Shown: one piece after another, positions 1 to 8,163 of the stretch
Layout of the letters: every line of letters starts with the position of its first letter
How positions within the stretch are numbered: the stretch's first letter is position 1
Assembly: GCF_034274695.1 (NCBI RefSeq)
Contig: NZ_CP128362.1
Location: 7,008,501 to 7,072,500, forward strand
DNA from: Chitinophaga sp. LS1
GTDB taxonomy: Bacteria > Bacteroidota > Bacteroidia > Chitinophagales > Chitinophagaceae
Direction of reading: 5' to 3'
Length of the DNA stretch: 64,000 nt
The notes under the pieces: generated by a model
Databases searched by the model: none
What the model saw: the letters and a program-made list of their open reading frames with translations, nothing else
Told to the model about the DNA's origin: nothing
Translations under genes and position numbers: made by a program

Positions 1-363
1 CTATATACGGTGTTAAAACAAGGTAAGGTAACATTGGTAGATTTCTGGGCGAGTTGGTGTGGACCTTGCAGAGCAGAGAATCCGAATGTGGTGAAGGCGT
101 ATCAGGCATATCATGAGAAAGGGTTTAATATTCTTAGTGTATCGCTGGATAGCAAGCACGAAAAGTGGGAGGCGGCGATTGAAAAAGATGGTATGCCATG
201 GTATCATGTAAGTAGTTTGAAAGGCTGGGAAGAGCCGGTGGCGACGTTGTATGATATTCATGCTGTGCCGGATAATTTGCTGCTGGATAGCAATGGGAAG
301 GTAATAGCGAGAGGATTGAGAGGTGCCAGGCTGGAAGAGAAGCTGGCGGAGTTGTTAAAATAA
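1..363 (+). CDS. TlpA-like thioredoxin-fold protein, C-terminal part
   Basis: The frame is open from the first base of the window, so the 5' end is cut off; the visible part is about 120 residues. It carries the redox motif WCGPC directly after VDFWAS and a cis-proline region (HAVPDN), as in TlpA/ResA-type periplasmic thiol-disulfide oxidoreductases of Bacteroidota, which are usually longer proteins with an N-terminal DUF4369 or similar domain. Role by family: reduction of disulfides in periplasmic proteins. Whether the missing part has a signal peptide or lipobox cannot be seen. A hairpin follows the stop codon. Confidence 0.85.
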   Translation, partial: LYTVLKQGKVTLVDFWASWCGPCRAENPNVVKAYQAYHEKGFNILSVSLDSKHEKWEAAIEKDGMPWYHVSSLKGWEEPVATLYDIHAVPDNLLLDSNGKVIARGLRGARLEEKLAELLK

Positions 364-374
364 AAATGTAAAAC

Positions 375-398
375 AGCCGGGATAAGAATATCCCGGCT
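375..398 (+). terminator. Hairpin after TlpA-like gene
   Basis: Perfect 9-bp stem (AGCCGGGAT / ATCCCGGCT) with a 6-base loop, 12 bases after the stop codon. There is no clear T-run, so termination is inferred from position and stem only. Confidence 0.6.
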
Positions 399-595
399 TA
401 CTACGTAAACCTACAACTGTTATATACGCTTATTGTTACACTTTTTTTAAAGCAGCATAAAATTGCCTGATCCTTATTGAACCAACAAACGGAATTCCCT
501 GAACCAGACAAATCGACTTCTGAAGTAGAAAATTCCCCTTACGAACATCACCCTCATTCTTGACCGCTATCATGTAAAAACGCTCACGTCGGTAA

Positions 596-603
596 TACCT
601 TTG
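596..603 (+). promoter_or_regulatory. -7 box TACCTTTG upstream of the usp gene
   Basis: Exact match to the Bacteroidota -7 consensus TAnnTTTG, 17 bases before the ATG at 621. No convincing -33 TTTG element is seen at the expected distance, so this is a candidate only. Confidence 0.4.
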
Positions 604-620
604 TTAAAACCAGTTATACT

Positions 621-1232
621 ATGGAAAAGATTCTCTTTGTAACCGACGCACAGCAACTAAGCAACAAAGCAATGGATTTTGCCGGTTTTATCTGTCAGTT
701 ATCTAAATCAAAACTGACGGGTATTTTCCTGCAAAATAGTGCTGCCAGCGGTTTTAAAAAGGCATGTGATGCGAGGAGTATAGTAGGCGCGCTGCACCCT
801 CATACGGTGATTACAAGTGCCGGTGTGGTTGCAGAAAGCCGTTTTGCAGACCTGGTACTGCTACAACCCGATGGTATAGCGCTGCATGGTGCAGCATGTC
901 CTGTTGTGGTAATGCCCTCACATTTTGAAGGATTAGACCAGCTGGTATTCATCTACGACGGTGAAGCTGCCAGTATTAACGCTATCAAACAATTTACTTA
1001 CCTGTTCCCGGATCTGAAAGATCTGCCGGTAAACGTAGTGTGCTTAACTGAACATGAGGAGGAACTGGGAAAATGGTTTACCAGCCATTACAGAGATGTG
1101 ACCTTTACACATCATACACTGCCCGAGTTGAGAGAGTACCTGGGATGTAAGGAAAGGGCATTTATTGTAGTGAACAATGAGCTGCCATCTCAGCGGATGT
1201 CCAGCCAGGCATTGTTTGTCTGCAATAACTAA
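621..1232 (+). CDS. Universal stress protein (UspA-like), degenerate
   Basis: 203 residues. The start MEKILFVTDA and the segment CPVVVMPSHFEG followed by QLVFIYDGEAASINAIKQFT match the tandem-Usp proteins common in Bacteroidota (second half beginning with an alpha/beta Usp strand and D-G-x-x-x-S-like turn). The first Usp half is short and the ATP-binding G-2x-G-9x-G(S/T) motif is not obvious, so nucleotide binding is uncertain. Cytoplasmic stress-response role is by family only. It stands alone, with hairpins on both sides. Confidence 0.7.
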   Translation: MEKILFVTDAQQLSNKAMDFAGFICQLSKSKLTGIFLQNSAASGFKKACDARSIVGALHPHTVITSAGVVAESRFADLVLLQPDGIALHGAACPVVVMPSHFEGLDQLVFIYDGEAASINAIKQFTYLFPDLKDLPVNVVCLTEHEEELGKWFTSHYRDVTFTHHTLPELREYLGCKERAFIVVNNELPSQRMSSQALFVCNN

Positions 1233-1359
1233 CACATTCATTACCTATTTCACACTATACCTATGACTAAATCTTAACAACGACGACGACGAGCAATGTT
1301 AACCCAAAATCCATCGTAACAAGGTGCAATCCCGATGCAGGGCTGGTCTCTAAAAAGAT

Positions 1360-1390
1360 CAGCCCCTTTCGTTTTACTGAAAAGGGGCTG
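1360..1390. terminator. Hairpin in the 1233-1594 spacer
   Basis: Perfect 10-bp stem CAGCCCCTTT / AAAGGGGCTG, preceded by a further GGCTG that could pair with the same arm. It lies between the convergent usp gene (+) and the gene at 1595 (-) and can serve both. The rest of the 362-base spacer shows no gene. Confidence 0.55.
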
Positions 1391-1594
1391 AGTGGTTTGT
1401 ACTTACTGTTCAGCCCTTACCATGGCTGCAGGGGGGCTGCCCATTCTTTGATACAGCGATTTTATGAGTTGATTCGTTTTTGATTTTTTCTGCATATAGA
1501 AGCCTATTCTTCAGTTTATAGGTTCCTATATTTCAGCACTTTAACCTATTTGTGGTAATAGCAGGCTGGTACCTGATTTCAGACCAAAAGGTCC

Positions 1595-1954
1595 TTATAG
1601 TACCCCAGCTCCCATCTCATCCTGTATCTTAAGTGTCAGGTGATCGGTACGTGTGGTGAGCAGCCAGTTAAGACCGCTCTGACGCAGCACCTGCACAGAC
1701 AGGCCTATTTGTCTGTAAAAATTCTTTTCCAGTTCAGCTACGGTTCGATCTTCACTGATGTCGATCCAGCCAAAGCTGTGGATCATACGAATATCTTCGA
1801 TGGGGGTATTCAATGGCCACTTCTCATTGCGGGGACATCCTTCCCCTGCTTCATGGGGGTGCTTATAGAATTCCAGTCTGAGATGAGGATATGCTTCCTG
1901 AAACTTGTCCTGGATATTTTGCAGCACGTCTTCTTCGCTGATATAAATTTCCAT
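1595..1954 (-). CDS. Conserved hypothetical protein, 119 aa
   Basis: Soluble protein starting MEIYISEEDV, with an acidic amino-terminal helix, a KPHEAGEGCPRNEKW-like central segment and a C-terminal half rich in aliphatic residues. I recall similar small proteins in Bacteroidota but not a function. An upstream in-frame ATG at 1984 would add ten residues; the 1954 start is chosen because MEIYISE is a typical beginning. No Shine-Dalgarno at either start. Function unknown. Confidence 0.6.
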   Translation of the reverse strand: MEIYISEEDVLQNIQDKFQEAYPHLRLEFYKHPHEAGEGCPRNEKWPLNTPIEDIRMIHSFGWIDISEDRTVAELEKNFYRQIGLSVQVLRQSGLNWLLTTRTDHLTLKIQDEMGAGVL

Positions 1955-2360
1955 GGTGCACGTATTTAACTGTGATAAAAGCATAGTAGTCGCTTTAATG
2001 AGTTCGTAATTTTCGTAAATGGCGTCGGTCGTAAAGGGCTGGTTACTCGTCTTTAGGAGATAAATTTAGGACGGCTGTCATTGGTCAGCAATGATAGCAA
2101 TCAGGGGGCAGGGTGCTTAAGATCAGTCAGTAGGGGGAATGGGGCATTGCCAGGTAAACCGGGGGTATTTGAAGCAAAAGGCAAAATATAACTGGAAGGA
2201 GGCAAAAGATAAGAGGTAGGGAAATAAACCGGGATAAACTGGCGTAAATGCTAAACGGAGAAAATTCGAAAACAAACAAACCTAAAATAAAACAAACTTA
2301 TATACCTAACGACCGGCTCGCGAAAAGGTGGCTTACCGGCCATACTTCTATAAATATCAA
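1955..2360. other. Spacer, no gene recognised
   Basis: About 400 bases between the divergently unrelated genes at 1595 (-) and 2361 (-). It is purine-rich in the middle (GGGGGAATGGGG-like runs near 2130) and AT-rich at the right. No convincing ORF, RNA or repeat was seen. Confidence 0.5.
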
Positions 2361-3506
2361 TCAATTATGTGATCTCAACGTAATCCGGAACTCCGTCCCA
2401 TTATCCAACTCACTAATACACTCAATCCTCCCATTCATCAACTCCGTATACTTCGCCACTATATGCAATCCCAACCCAGTCCCCTGTATATTCGACACAT
2501 TCTCCCCTCTAAAAAACCTTTCAAACAAATGCTGCTGATCCTCCTTCGAAATCCCTACCCCATGATCCTTCACAGACAGCACCAACTCATCCCCCACATA
2601 CGTAGTCGTCAACACCACCGGCTTTTCACCTAGCGAGAACTTTATCGCATTAGACAATAAATTGATAATAATATGCTTAATTAAAACCGGGTCAAGCGTC
2701 AGTATCGTCTTCCCTATATGGTCATATTCTATTTCCTGCCCTGGTCTGAGCAGTCCAACGAGTTCGCTGATAATATTCTCTATGTGCGCCCTGATATCAA
2801 ATTCCGAATACCGTACCTGTATCGCTCCTTCTTCTATCTTCCCTACCGATAGGAAATCATTCAGAATATCCGTCAACATATTCACGGCCGATTTGATCCG
2901 CTCTATGTGCTTATACCGCTTGGGCTGCTCCTCCGTAGTCTCATACCTGGCAATCAGGAAGATCGAAGAAAGGATCGTACTCAGTGGGGTTCTGAATTCA
3001 TGCGACGCCATGGTTACGAACCGCGACTTCAATTCATTCAGCCCTTTCTCCTTCTCCAACATCTCACTAAGTGCCTTGGTACGCTCATCTACCTTCGCCT
3101 CCAGCTCTGCATTGAGGTTAATGAGTGCCTGCTCTGAAGCCTTGCGGGCAGAAATATCGCTCACAAAGGCGATCACAAAGTGGCCGCCATCGGTAACATA
3201 GTTACCAAGACTCACCTCCACAGCAAACTCACTCCCATCCTTACGACGGCCAAAAAGTTCCAGACCGGCGCCCATAGGACGATTCCGGGGATGCTTATTG
3301 AAACCATCTCTGTGGTGAACATGCTGGTGCTGAAAACGGGTAGGTACAAGAAGCTCTATGAGCTGGCCCAGCACCTCATCTTCTTTATAGCCAAATTGGT
3401 TGAGCAGGAAAGGATTTGCGAGTATAATCCTACCCTTTTCATCTGTTACAATAATACCAATCGTGGCATTATTGAATAATACGTCGAAGCCTATTTTACT
3501 AATCAT
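2361..3506 (-). CDS. PAS-domain sensor histidine kinase
   Basis: 381 residues, soluble. PAS domain at about 5-120 (NNATIGIIVTDEKGRIILANP, ending DISARK), a short coiled linker, HisKA domain with the phospho-acceptor H169 in MASHEFRTPLS, N-box NLLSNAIKFS, G1 DHGVGIS, and G2 GTGLGL of the HATPase domain. Orthodox kinase with cytoplasmic sensing; no transmembrane segment or receiver. No response regulator adjoins, so it is an orphan kinase. The spacer upstream is long (477 bases). Confidence 0.95.
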   Translation of the reverse strand: MISKIGFDVLFNNATIGIIVTDEKGRIILANPFLLNQFGYKEDEVLGQLIELLVPTRFQHQHVHHRDGFNKHPRNRPMGAGLELFGRRKDGSEFAVEVSLGNYVTDGGHFVIAFVSDISARKASEQALINLNAELEAKVDERTKALSEMLEKEKGLNELKSRFVTMASHEFRTPLSTILSSIFLIARYETTEEQPKRYKHIERIKSAVNMLTDILNDFLSVGKIEEGAIQVRYSEFDIRAHIENIISELVGLLRPGQEIEYDHIGKTILTLDPVLIKHIIINLLSNAIKFSLGEKPVVLTTTYVGDELVLSVKDHGVGISKEDQQHLFERFFRGENVSNIQGTGLGLHIVAKYTELMNGRIECISELDNGTEFRITLRSHN

Positions 3507-3983
3507 TGCTGGGAGTAAAATTAATAAAAGACACTTACTAAAAAAATGGTAAATTAGTTACCAGTACCAAACATACCGTTAATATAGGAAATAGACACCT
3601 CCAAAAAAGTAAATCTTTAATTGGCCATAATATCCGCATATCGGCCATGCTACCTATCGTTCAGGTACCTACGATTCCCTCTTACCAGCAATCTGAATAT
3701 AGAACACCCTTACAATTTATAAACACTGACAGCTGTAAAATTTACAATCCATGGAAACTTTTTCTAAATTGATGAATTAGGCAGCCCCTGCTATAATGGA
3801 ATACGCTATATTTAGAAAAAAAGGGTAGTTTCACCGTACTGATGGGGTCCCGATACATACTTTGTGGAAGTTAGGTCACACATTCTTTCCCAAATCACCC
3901 TCCAGACCTGCTTTTCTTCTCCGGCATTATTTTAGATTCATATACCATGACAATACATTTACTCATTATAAAATCTTAAAGTT
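3507..3983. other. Divergent spacer, no gene recognised
   Basis: Separates the histidine kinase (-) from the DUF1328 gene (+) and so must hold both promoters. AT-rich, no ORF with coding character, no strong hairpin. A TACTTTG-like string near 3868 resembles a -7 box but has the wrong internal spacing. Confidence 0.45.
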
Positions 3984-4148
3984 ATGTTACGCTGGACAAT
4001 TACATTCTTAATTATCGCTTTAGTCGCTGCTTTGTTTGGTTTTGGTGGTATCGCAGCCAGTGCAGCAGGCATTGCAAAGATTATTTTCTTCATCTTCCTG
4101 ATCCTGCTGGTTATTTCACTGGTTATGGGCAGAAGAAGCCGCATATAA
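3984..4148 (+). CDS. DUF1328 / UPF0391 (YtjA-like) small membrane protein
   Basis: 54 residues, starting [20 protein letters not shown], then [18 protein letters not shown] and ending GRRSRI. This is the full DUF1328 pattern: two short hydrophobic helices separated by a Gly/Ala-rich turn and a basic C-terminal end. Members are tiny inner-membrane proteins, often stress-induced, of unknown function. Too short for many gene callers and overlapped by a meaningless antisense frame. It is followed at once by a strong shared hairpin. Confidence 0.9.
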   Translation: MLRWTITFLIIALVAALFGFGGIAASAAGIAKIIFFIFLILLVISLVMGRRSRI

Positions 4149-4150
4149 TT

Positions 4151-4193
4151 AATAAGAACGCTTCTGATGTTGAATAGCAGAAGCGTTCTTATT
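4151..4193. terminator. Bidirectional terminator
   Basis: Perfect 16-bp stem AATAAGAACGCTTCTG / CAGAAGCGTTCTTATT, 11-base loop, between the stops of the DUF1328 gene (+) and the outer-membrane protein gene (-). A/T-rich flanks provide U-runs in both directions. Confidence 0.9.
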
Positions 4194-4194
4194 G

Positions 4195-4797
4195 TTATAA
4201 ATTGAATATACAGTTTACGCCATATACATTTGGCCTGTAACTGGTCAACCCCTTCATATAAGTGAACTTGATTTCCAGGTTATGCCGGCGGCGATGCCCC
4301 ATACCTATACGGAAACCCGCATTACCAGTCACTCCCAGTGTACTGTTGTCCGAAGTTTTGTAATTTCCATTGTCATCATAATACTCACTATACTCATCGG
4401 TAGACAGGTGATATCCATAACCCGCACCTGCAAAGAACCCCCATTTCTTATGGCCACCTTTCACCGCACCCGCACCATAGTTGAAGTTCAGGATCACAGG
4501 AATATCCAGCATAAATCCAATGCTGCTGGTATTATCATAATAATAGCCATCATAGGAATCTGACGAATACCCCTCGTTCACGCCCGCGCTAATAGGAATA
4601 CCGACAGAAAAAGAGGTATTCTCCTGCTCAGCAAAAAACAAAGCCGGTGAATAGGTAAAGGTAAAATTGACTTTGGTATCCATGTACTGAGCATCTTCTA
4701 CTGAGATACCCGCACCAAAACCATTCTTAAAATGTTGGGCAAAAGACGATTGCATGGACAATAAGGCTACTGCAGCCAGGAGTAAAACTTTTTTCAT
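4195..4797 (-). CDS. Outer-membrane beta-barrel protein
   Basis: 200 residues with a clear signal peptide (MKKVLLLAAVALLSMQSSFA, cut before QH). The mature part alternates aromatic and polar residues (FTFTYSPALFF, GFMLDIPVILNF, KWGFFAGAGYGYHL, LEIKFTYMKGL), as in small 8-strand opacity/OmpW-type barrels, with a Tyr/Asp-rich loop (SSDSYDGYYYDNTS). Substrate unknown. A frameshifted relative lies directly upstream on the same strand. Confidence 0.8.
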   Translation of the reverse strand: MKKVLLLAAVALLSMQSSFAQHFKNGFGAGISVEDAQYMDTKVNFTFTYSPALFFAEQENTSFSVGIPISAGVNEGYSSDSYDGYYYDNTSSIGFMLDIPVILNFNYGAGAVKGGHKKWGFFAGAGYGYHLSTDEYSEYYDDNGNYKTSDNSTLGVTGNAGFRIGMGHRRRHNLEIKFTYMKGLTSYRPNVYGVNCIFNL

Positions 4798-4818
4798 CTT
4801 TGGGTGTAAAGTATTGAT

Positions 4819-5162
4819 TTAAAATAAGTAAGAAATTGTCCCGCCACGCACATCCGGCTTTTCATGGGTCATACCTTTTGCATAATATACCCGGAGTTCC
4901 ACGCTATAAAACCTGCACCTTCATTTACGATGACGCCTGTGCTTTGATATGTAACATTTTTAGACGTCCCTGTATAGCCATTCTCTGTGGAATAGGCCCC
5001 CCCTATATAACTCCCCGGATTAAAACGGTTGGCCCCCATGGGCACAATGGAAATTTCACTTTCATTGGCGCCACTAGCGCCAACTCCAAACTTATACTGC
5101 TGGGCCACAATGTGTTGCAAAAACAATATGCCTAAGGCAAGTAATAGCAATGTAGCTTTCAT
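4819..5162 (-). pseudogene. Frameshifted small outer-membrane barrel gene
   Basis: The open frame from 5162 (signal peptide MKATLLLLALGILFLQHIVA) stops at 4869 after 97 residues. One base off, at the A-run 4908-4911, the frame continues as GFYSVELRVYYAKGMTHEKP and ends DVRGGTISYLF at 4819. That tail aligns with the end of the neighbour at 4195 (LEIKFTYMKGLTSYRPNVYG...NL) and ends in Phe like a true barrel. A single missing T in the coding T-run would restore about 114 residues. It is also shorter than its neighbour, so a middle part may be missing too. A sequencing error is possible. Confidence 0.75.
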
Positions 5163-5271
5163 ATATAGGTATTAGGGTAAAACGGGCCTAAAGATATCAA
5201 TTTTCTTAATCCAGATTAATGGTTTACTCAAGTAAAAAGTTCGATATTTGTTCCAACAAATGAAACATACA

Positions 5272-5988
5272 ATGGCAAAAACAATTCTTCATACAGCAGC
5301 TACCAGAGGACATGCCGCACACGGCTGGCTCGATAGTCATCATACATTTAGTTTCGCAGGTTATTACAATCCTGACAGAATGAGTTTCGGTGCCCTCAGG
5401 GTATTGAACGACGATATCGTAGCTGGTGGACGTGGTTTTGACACCCACCCGCACGACAATATGGAAATCATCAGTATTCCCATCGAAGGCGATCTGGAGC
5501 ACAAGGATAACCTGGGTAACAAAATCATCATCAAACAGGGTGACATCCAGGTGATGAGCACCGGCACCGGGGTATTCCACAGTGAATACAACGCTAACGC
5601 CGACCGGCCAGCCAAGTTTCTTCAGATCTGGGTATTTCCAAACCAGCTGAATGTGACACCAAGGTATGACCAGATCACACCCGACCTGACACAAAAGAAC
5701 CAGTTGCACCAGATCCTCAGCCCTTATCCTGACGATGCAGGTACCTGGATTTACCAGGCTGCATGGTTCAACTTAGGTCGCTTCGATAAGGACTTTTCTA
5801 CTACCTACCACATTCAAAAACCAGGCAATGGCGTATATGCATTCGTGATTAAAGGTCGCTTCAACATAAACGGACAGGAACTGGATGCGAGAGATGGCTT
5901 TGGTATATGGGATACAGACAGTTTTTTGCTGACGGCTTTAGAAAGCGATGCGGAAATATTGCTGATGGATGTACCTTTAAAACCGTAA
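5272..5988 (+). CDS. Pirin family protein (YhhW-like bicupin)
   Basis: 238 residues from ATG 5272 (MAKTILHTAATRGHAAHGWL, the usual family start); ATG 5260 and TTG 5248 are in frame but add nothing conserved. The N-terminal cupin has the metal-ligand set H-P-H (FDTHPHDNMEII), later H (GVFHSEYN). Pirins of this class show quercetin 2,3-dioxygenase activity in E. coli YhhW; the physiological substrate is unknown. First gene of a run of six same-strand genes that resembles a quinone/electrophile defence set. Confidence 0.9.
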   Translation: MAKTILHTAATRGHAAHGWLDSHHTFSFAGYYNPDRMSFGALRVLNDDIVAGGRGFDTHPHDNMEIISIPIEGDLEHKDNLGNKIIIKQGDIQVMSTGTGVFHSEYNANADRPAKFLQIWVFPNQLNVTPRYDQITPDLTQKNQLHQILSPYPDDAGTWIYQAAWFNLGRFDKDFSTTYHIQKPGNGVYAFVIKGRFNINGQELDARDGFGIWDTDSFLLTALESDAEILLMDVPLKP

Positions 5989-6029
5989 ATTATACAAATA
6001 CTAATCAGCCCCGCTAATAATGTGGGCTA

Positions 6030-6037
6030 TAACTTTG
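6030..6037 (+). promoter_or_regulatory. -7 box TAACTTTG upstream of the nitroreductase
   Basis: Exact TAnnTTTG match, 14 bases before ATG 6052. It lies downstream of an alternative in-frame GTG at 6022, which supports 6052 as the start. No good -33 element is seen. Confidence 0.5.
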
Positions 6038-6051
6038 CAAAATTCTCTTTT

Positions 6052-6630
6052 ATGTCATCATCAGTTAAGATCGCACAGACATCACACAAGGTATTGGATT
6101 TAATCAAAGAACGCTGGAGCCCCCGCTCCTACTCTGGTACACCAGTGACGGAAGAAGAAGTACTGACCATCCTGGAAGGTGCCAGCTGGGCACCAAGTGC
6201 GAACAACTCACAACCATGGCGATACGTATACGCATTAGCAGGTACACCGGGTTTTGACAAACTGTATTCTGCACTGATGCCGGGCAACCAGCCATGGGCA
6301 AAGAATGCAGCAGCACTGGTACTGAGCATAGGTATCAAAGAACTGCCTGACCTGGAACAGAAGAATCACTACTATGCACACGACACTGGTATGAGCAACG
6401 CGTTCCTGCTGTTACAGGCAGATAGCATGGGCATCAATGGTCACGTGATGGCAGGTTTCCACAAACAGCAAATTGCTGAATCACTGGAACTGCTGGCGAC
6501 TGAAGAACCACTGGTGATCATCAGCCTGGGTCGCAGAGACGATGCAGAGAAACTGGAAGAACCTTACAAATCAAGAGAGCTGGCGCCAAGAACACGGAAG
6601 CCACTGTCTGAATTTACCAAACTGGTTTAA
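6052..6630 (+). CDS. Nitroreductase family protein
   Basis: 192 residues. FMN-dependent nitroreductase fold: RWSPRSYSGTPVTEEEV with the phosphate-binding R-S-x-R pattern, then EGASWAPSANNSQPWRYV, typical of the HBN/YdgI-like subfamily, and a C-terminal SLGRRDD segment. Reduces quinones or nitroaromatics with NAD(P)H by family. Start chosen from the -7 box just upstream. Lies between two pirin genes; in Firmicutes the MhqR regulon likewise combines nitroreductase, ring-cleaving dioxygenase and esterase genes. Confidence 0.92.
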   Translation: MSSSVKIAQTSHKVLDLIKERWSPRSYSGTPVTEEEVLTILEGASWAPSANNSQPWRYVYALAGTPGFDKLYSALMPGNQPWAKNAAALVLSIGIKELPDLEQKNHYYAHDTGMSNAFLLLQADSMGINGHVMAGFHKQQIAESLELLATEEPLVIISLGRRDDAEKLEEPYKSRELAPRTRKPLSEFTKLV

Positions 6631-6642
6631 AAACATTGCACT

Positions 6643-6954
6643 ATGACAACCGGGCATACTAACATACTCGCAATCGGACGCAATGAAGAGATCATGACAG
6701 TGATGCAGCGATTGCTGAATGCTCCTGAAGACTGGTCCGGACAGGCCGTGACAACAGATGAAGCAGCGTACGAGGCCTTGCTAAACGCACCATACGACAT
6801 CATTCTATTGTGTGCAGGAATTTCTCCTGAAGAGGAGACAGCGCTGAGGGAACGGTTGTCAGCCCTTGCCCCTGCTGCCATCATCACCAGACATTATGGT
6901 GGTGGCAGCGGGTTGCTGAGGAACGAGATTTTATATCTTTTGGATCAGAGATAA
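6643..6954 (+). CDS. Hypothetical receiver-like protein, 103 aa
   Basis: Twelve bases after the nitroreductase stop, so probably the same operon. Pattern NILAIGRNEEIMTVMQRLL ... AAYEALLNAPYDIILLCAG ... PAAIITRHYGGGSGLL resembles a shortened response-regulator-like alpha/beta fold, with DII at the usual phospho-acceptor place but without the complete acidic triad. Function unknown. Its last 13 codons (LLRNEILYLLDQR plus stop) are the first unit of a 60-61 bp tandem repeat that runs on into the spacer. Confidence 0.7.
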   Translation: MTTGHTNILAIGRNEEIMTVMQRLLNAPEDWSGQAVTTDEAAYEALLNAPYDIILLCAGISPEEETALRERLSALAPAAIITRHYGGGSGLLRNEILYLLDQR

Positions 6955-7230
6955 ATGAGATCATGGCAGGAAGTTGCTGAGGAACGAGATTTTATATCTT
7001 TTGGATCAGAGATAAATGAGATCATGGCAGGAAGTTGCTGAGAGCGAAATTTTATATCTTTTAGATCAGAGATAAATGAGATCATGGCAGGAAGTTGCTG
7101 AGAGCGAAATTTTATATCTTTTGGATCAGAGATAAATGTGATCATGGCAGGAAGTTGCTGAGAGCGAAATTTTATATCTTTTAGATCAGAGATAAATGAG
7201 ATGATGGCAGGAAGTTGCTGGGGAACAAAA
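6913..7230 (+). repeat. 60/61-bp tandem repeat, about 5.3 units
   Basis: Units begin (TTGCTGAG...) at 6913, 6974, 7035, 7095, 7155 and 7215 (partial). The first unit encodes the C-terminus LLRNEILYLLDQR and stop of the upstream gene; the second is an exact copy of that coding segment including the stop; from the third unit on a base is lost (AGAGCGAAA for AGGAACGAGA). Units differ by single bases. No spacer sequences, so not CRISPR. Confidence 0.95.
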
Positions 7231-7259
7231 TTTAATTGCTGTTAGATAAATAATAATTT

Positions 7260-8108
7260 ATGAAAAAGGACATTACCCATATCCTGGATGGCAGGAGCAA
7301 AAACATCACTGCTACGCAGACGGTGTTACAACCCTTGCCACATGCGGATTTCCGGTTTGCAAGCCCCTTTATCGTATTGCACCATGGCGGTCCTGATGTG
7401 ATTCCAAAAGGATCTGACAGCCGTATTCATCCGCATCCGCACAGAGGTTTTGCGCCTGTTACTTTTCAGCTACAGGGACAGGCACACCACAAAGATAGTT
7501 TTGGCAATGATCAGTTGCTGAATGCAGGAGATGCACAGTGGATGTTTGCCGGGAAAGGGATCCTTCACAGCGAAGGCCCTTCAGAACAGGAACACCGTAA
7601 TGGTGGTGTGGAGGAGATTTTACAGTTATGGGTGAATGTGCCTGCAGCGAATAAATGGGATGATCCTAAATACCAGTTTGCGCATAAATCAGCAATGCCA
7701 ATCGTATTGGATTATTTGAGATTGGTGAGTGGTAATTTTGATGGAAAAACCGGTCCGGTAAATATTTCTTATACACCGGTTATATCCGCTGTGGGCGAGG
7801 TGCCAGCTGGCAAAACCTTAACATTTAATGTAGTCGCAAATTATTGGACGCTCGTATATATCGCGCATGGAAGTGTGAAAGTGAATGAGGTGACTGAAGT
7901 AGCAGAACATCATTTAATTGTATTCGATAAAACAGGTGATGAATTTACCATCACCACTACGGAAGATACGCAGCTGCTCTTCCTTTCCGGCGAAGTCATA
8001 GACGAGCCAGTAGCAGCAAAAGATAACTTTGTAATGAGTACAATGGCAGATGTAGACCAGGCCATTGAAGATTATAAAAATGGTTTATTCGGCACCCTGA
8101 ATTACTAG
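7260..8108 (+). CDS. Pirin family protein, second copy
   Basis: 282 residues. Cupin core with HPHPHRGFAPVTF and GKGILHSEGP gives the metal ligands; the C-terminal second cupin is degenerate. It is only distantly related to the pirin at 5272 and represents the longer pirin subgroup. Predicted cytoplasmic dioxygenase/regulatory protein by family. Its start follows directly on the tandem repeat of the upstream gene end, so the repeat forms its leader region. Confidence 0.9.
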   Translation: MKKDITHILDGRSKNITATQTVLQPLPHADFRFASPFIVLHHGGPDVIPKGSDSRIHPHPHRGFAPVTFQLQGQAHHKDSFGNDQLLNAGDAQWMFAGKGILHSEGPSEQEHRNGGVEEILQLWVNVPAANKWDDPKYQFAHKSAMPIVLDYLRLVSGNFDGKTGPVNISYTPVISAVGEVPAGKTLTFNVVANYWTLVYIAHGSVKVNEVTEVAEHHLIVFDKTGDEFTITTTEDTQLLFLSGEVIDEPVAAKDNFVMSTMADVDQAIEDYKNGLFGTLNY

Positions 8109-8163
8109 CCCTACCTTATTGGCCGAAGGTTACAACATATTCAACTTTTAAAAATCGACATTT

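Noticed and set aside
2248..2538. Plus-strand 96-codon frame overlapping the histidine kinase 3' end
   Set aside because: Mostly antisense to the conserved HATPase domain and without domain or start signal.
6945..7145. Minus-strand 66-codon frame inside the 60-bp repeat
   Set aside because: It exists only because the repeat unit lacks stops in that frame; the translation is a plain repeat and has no start signal.
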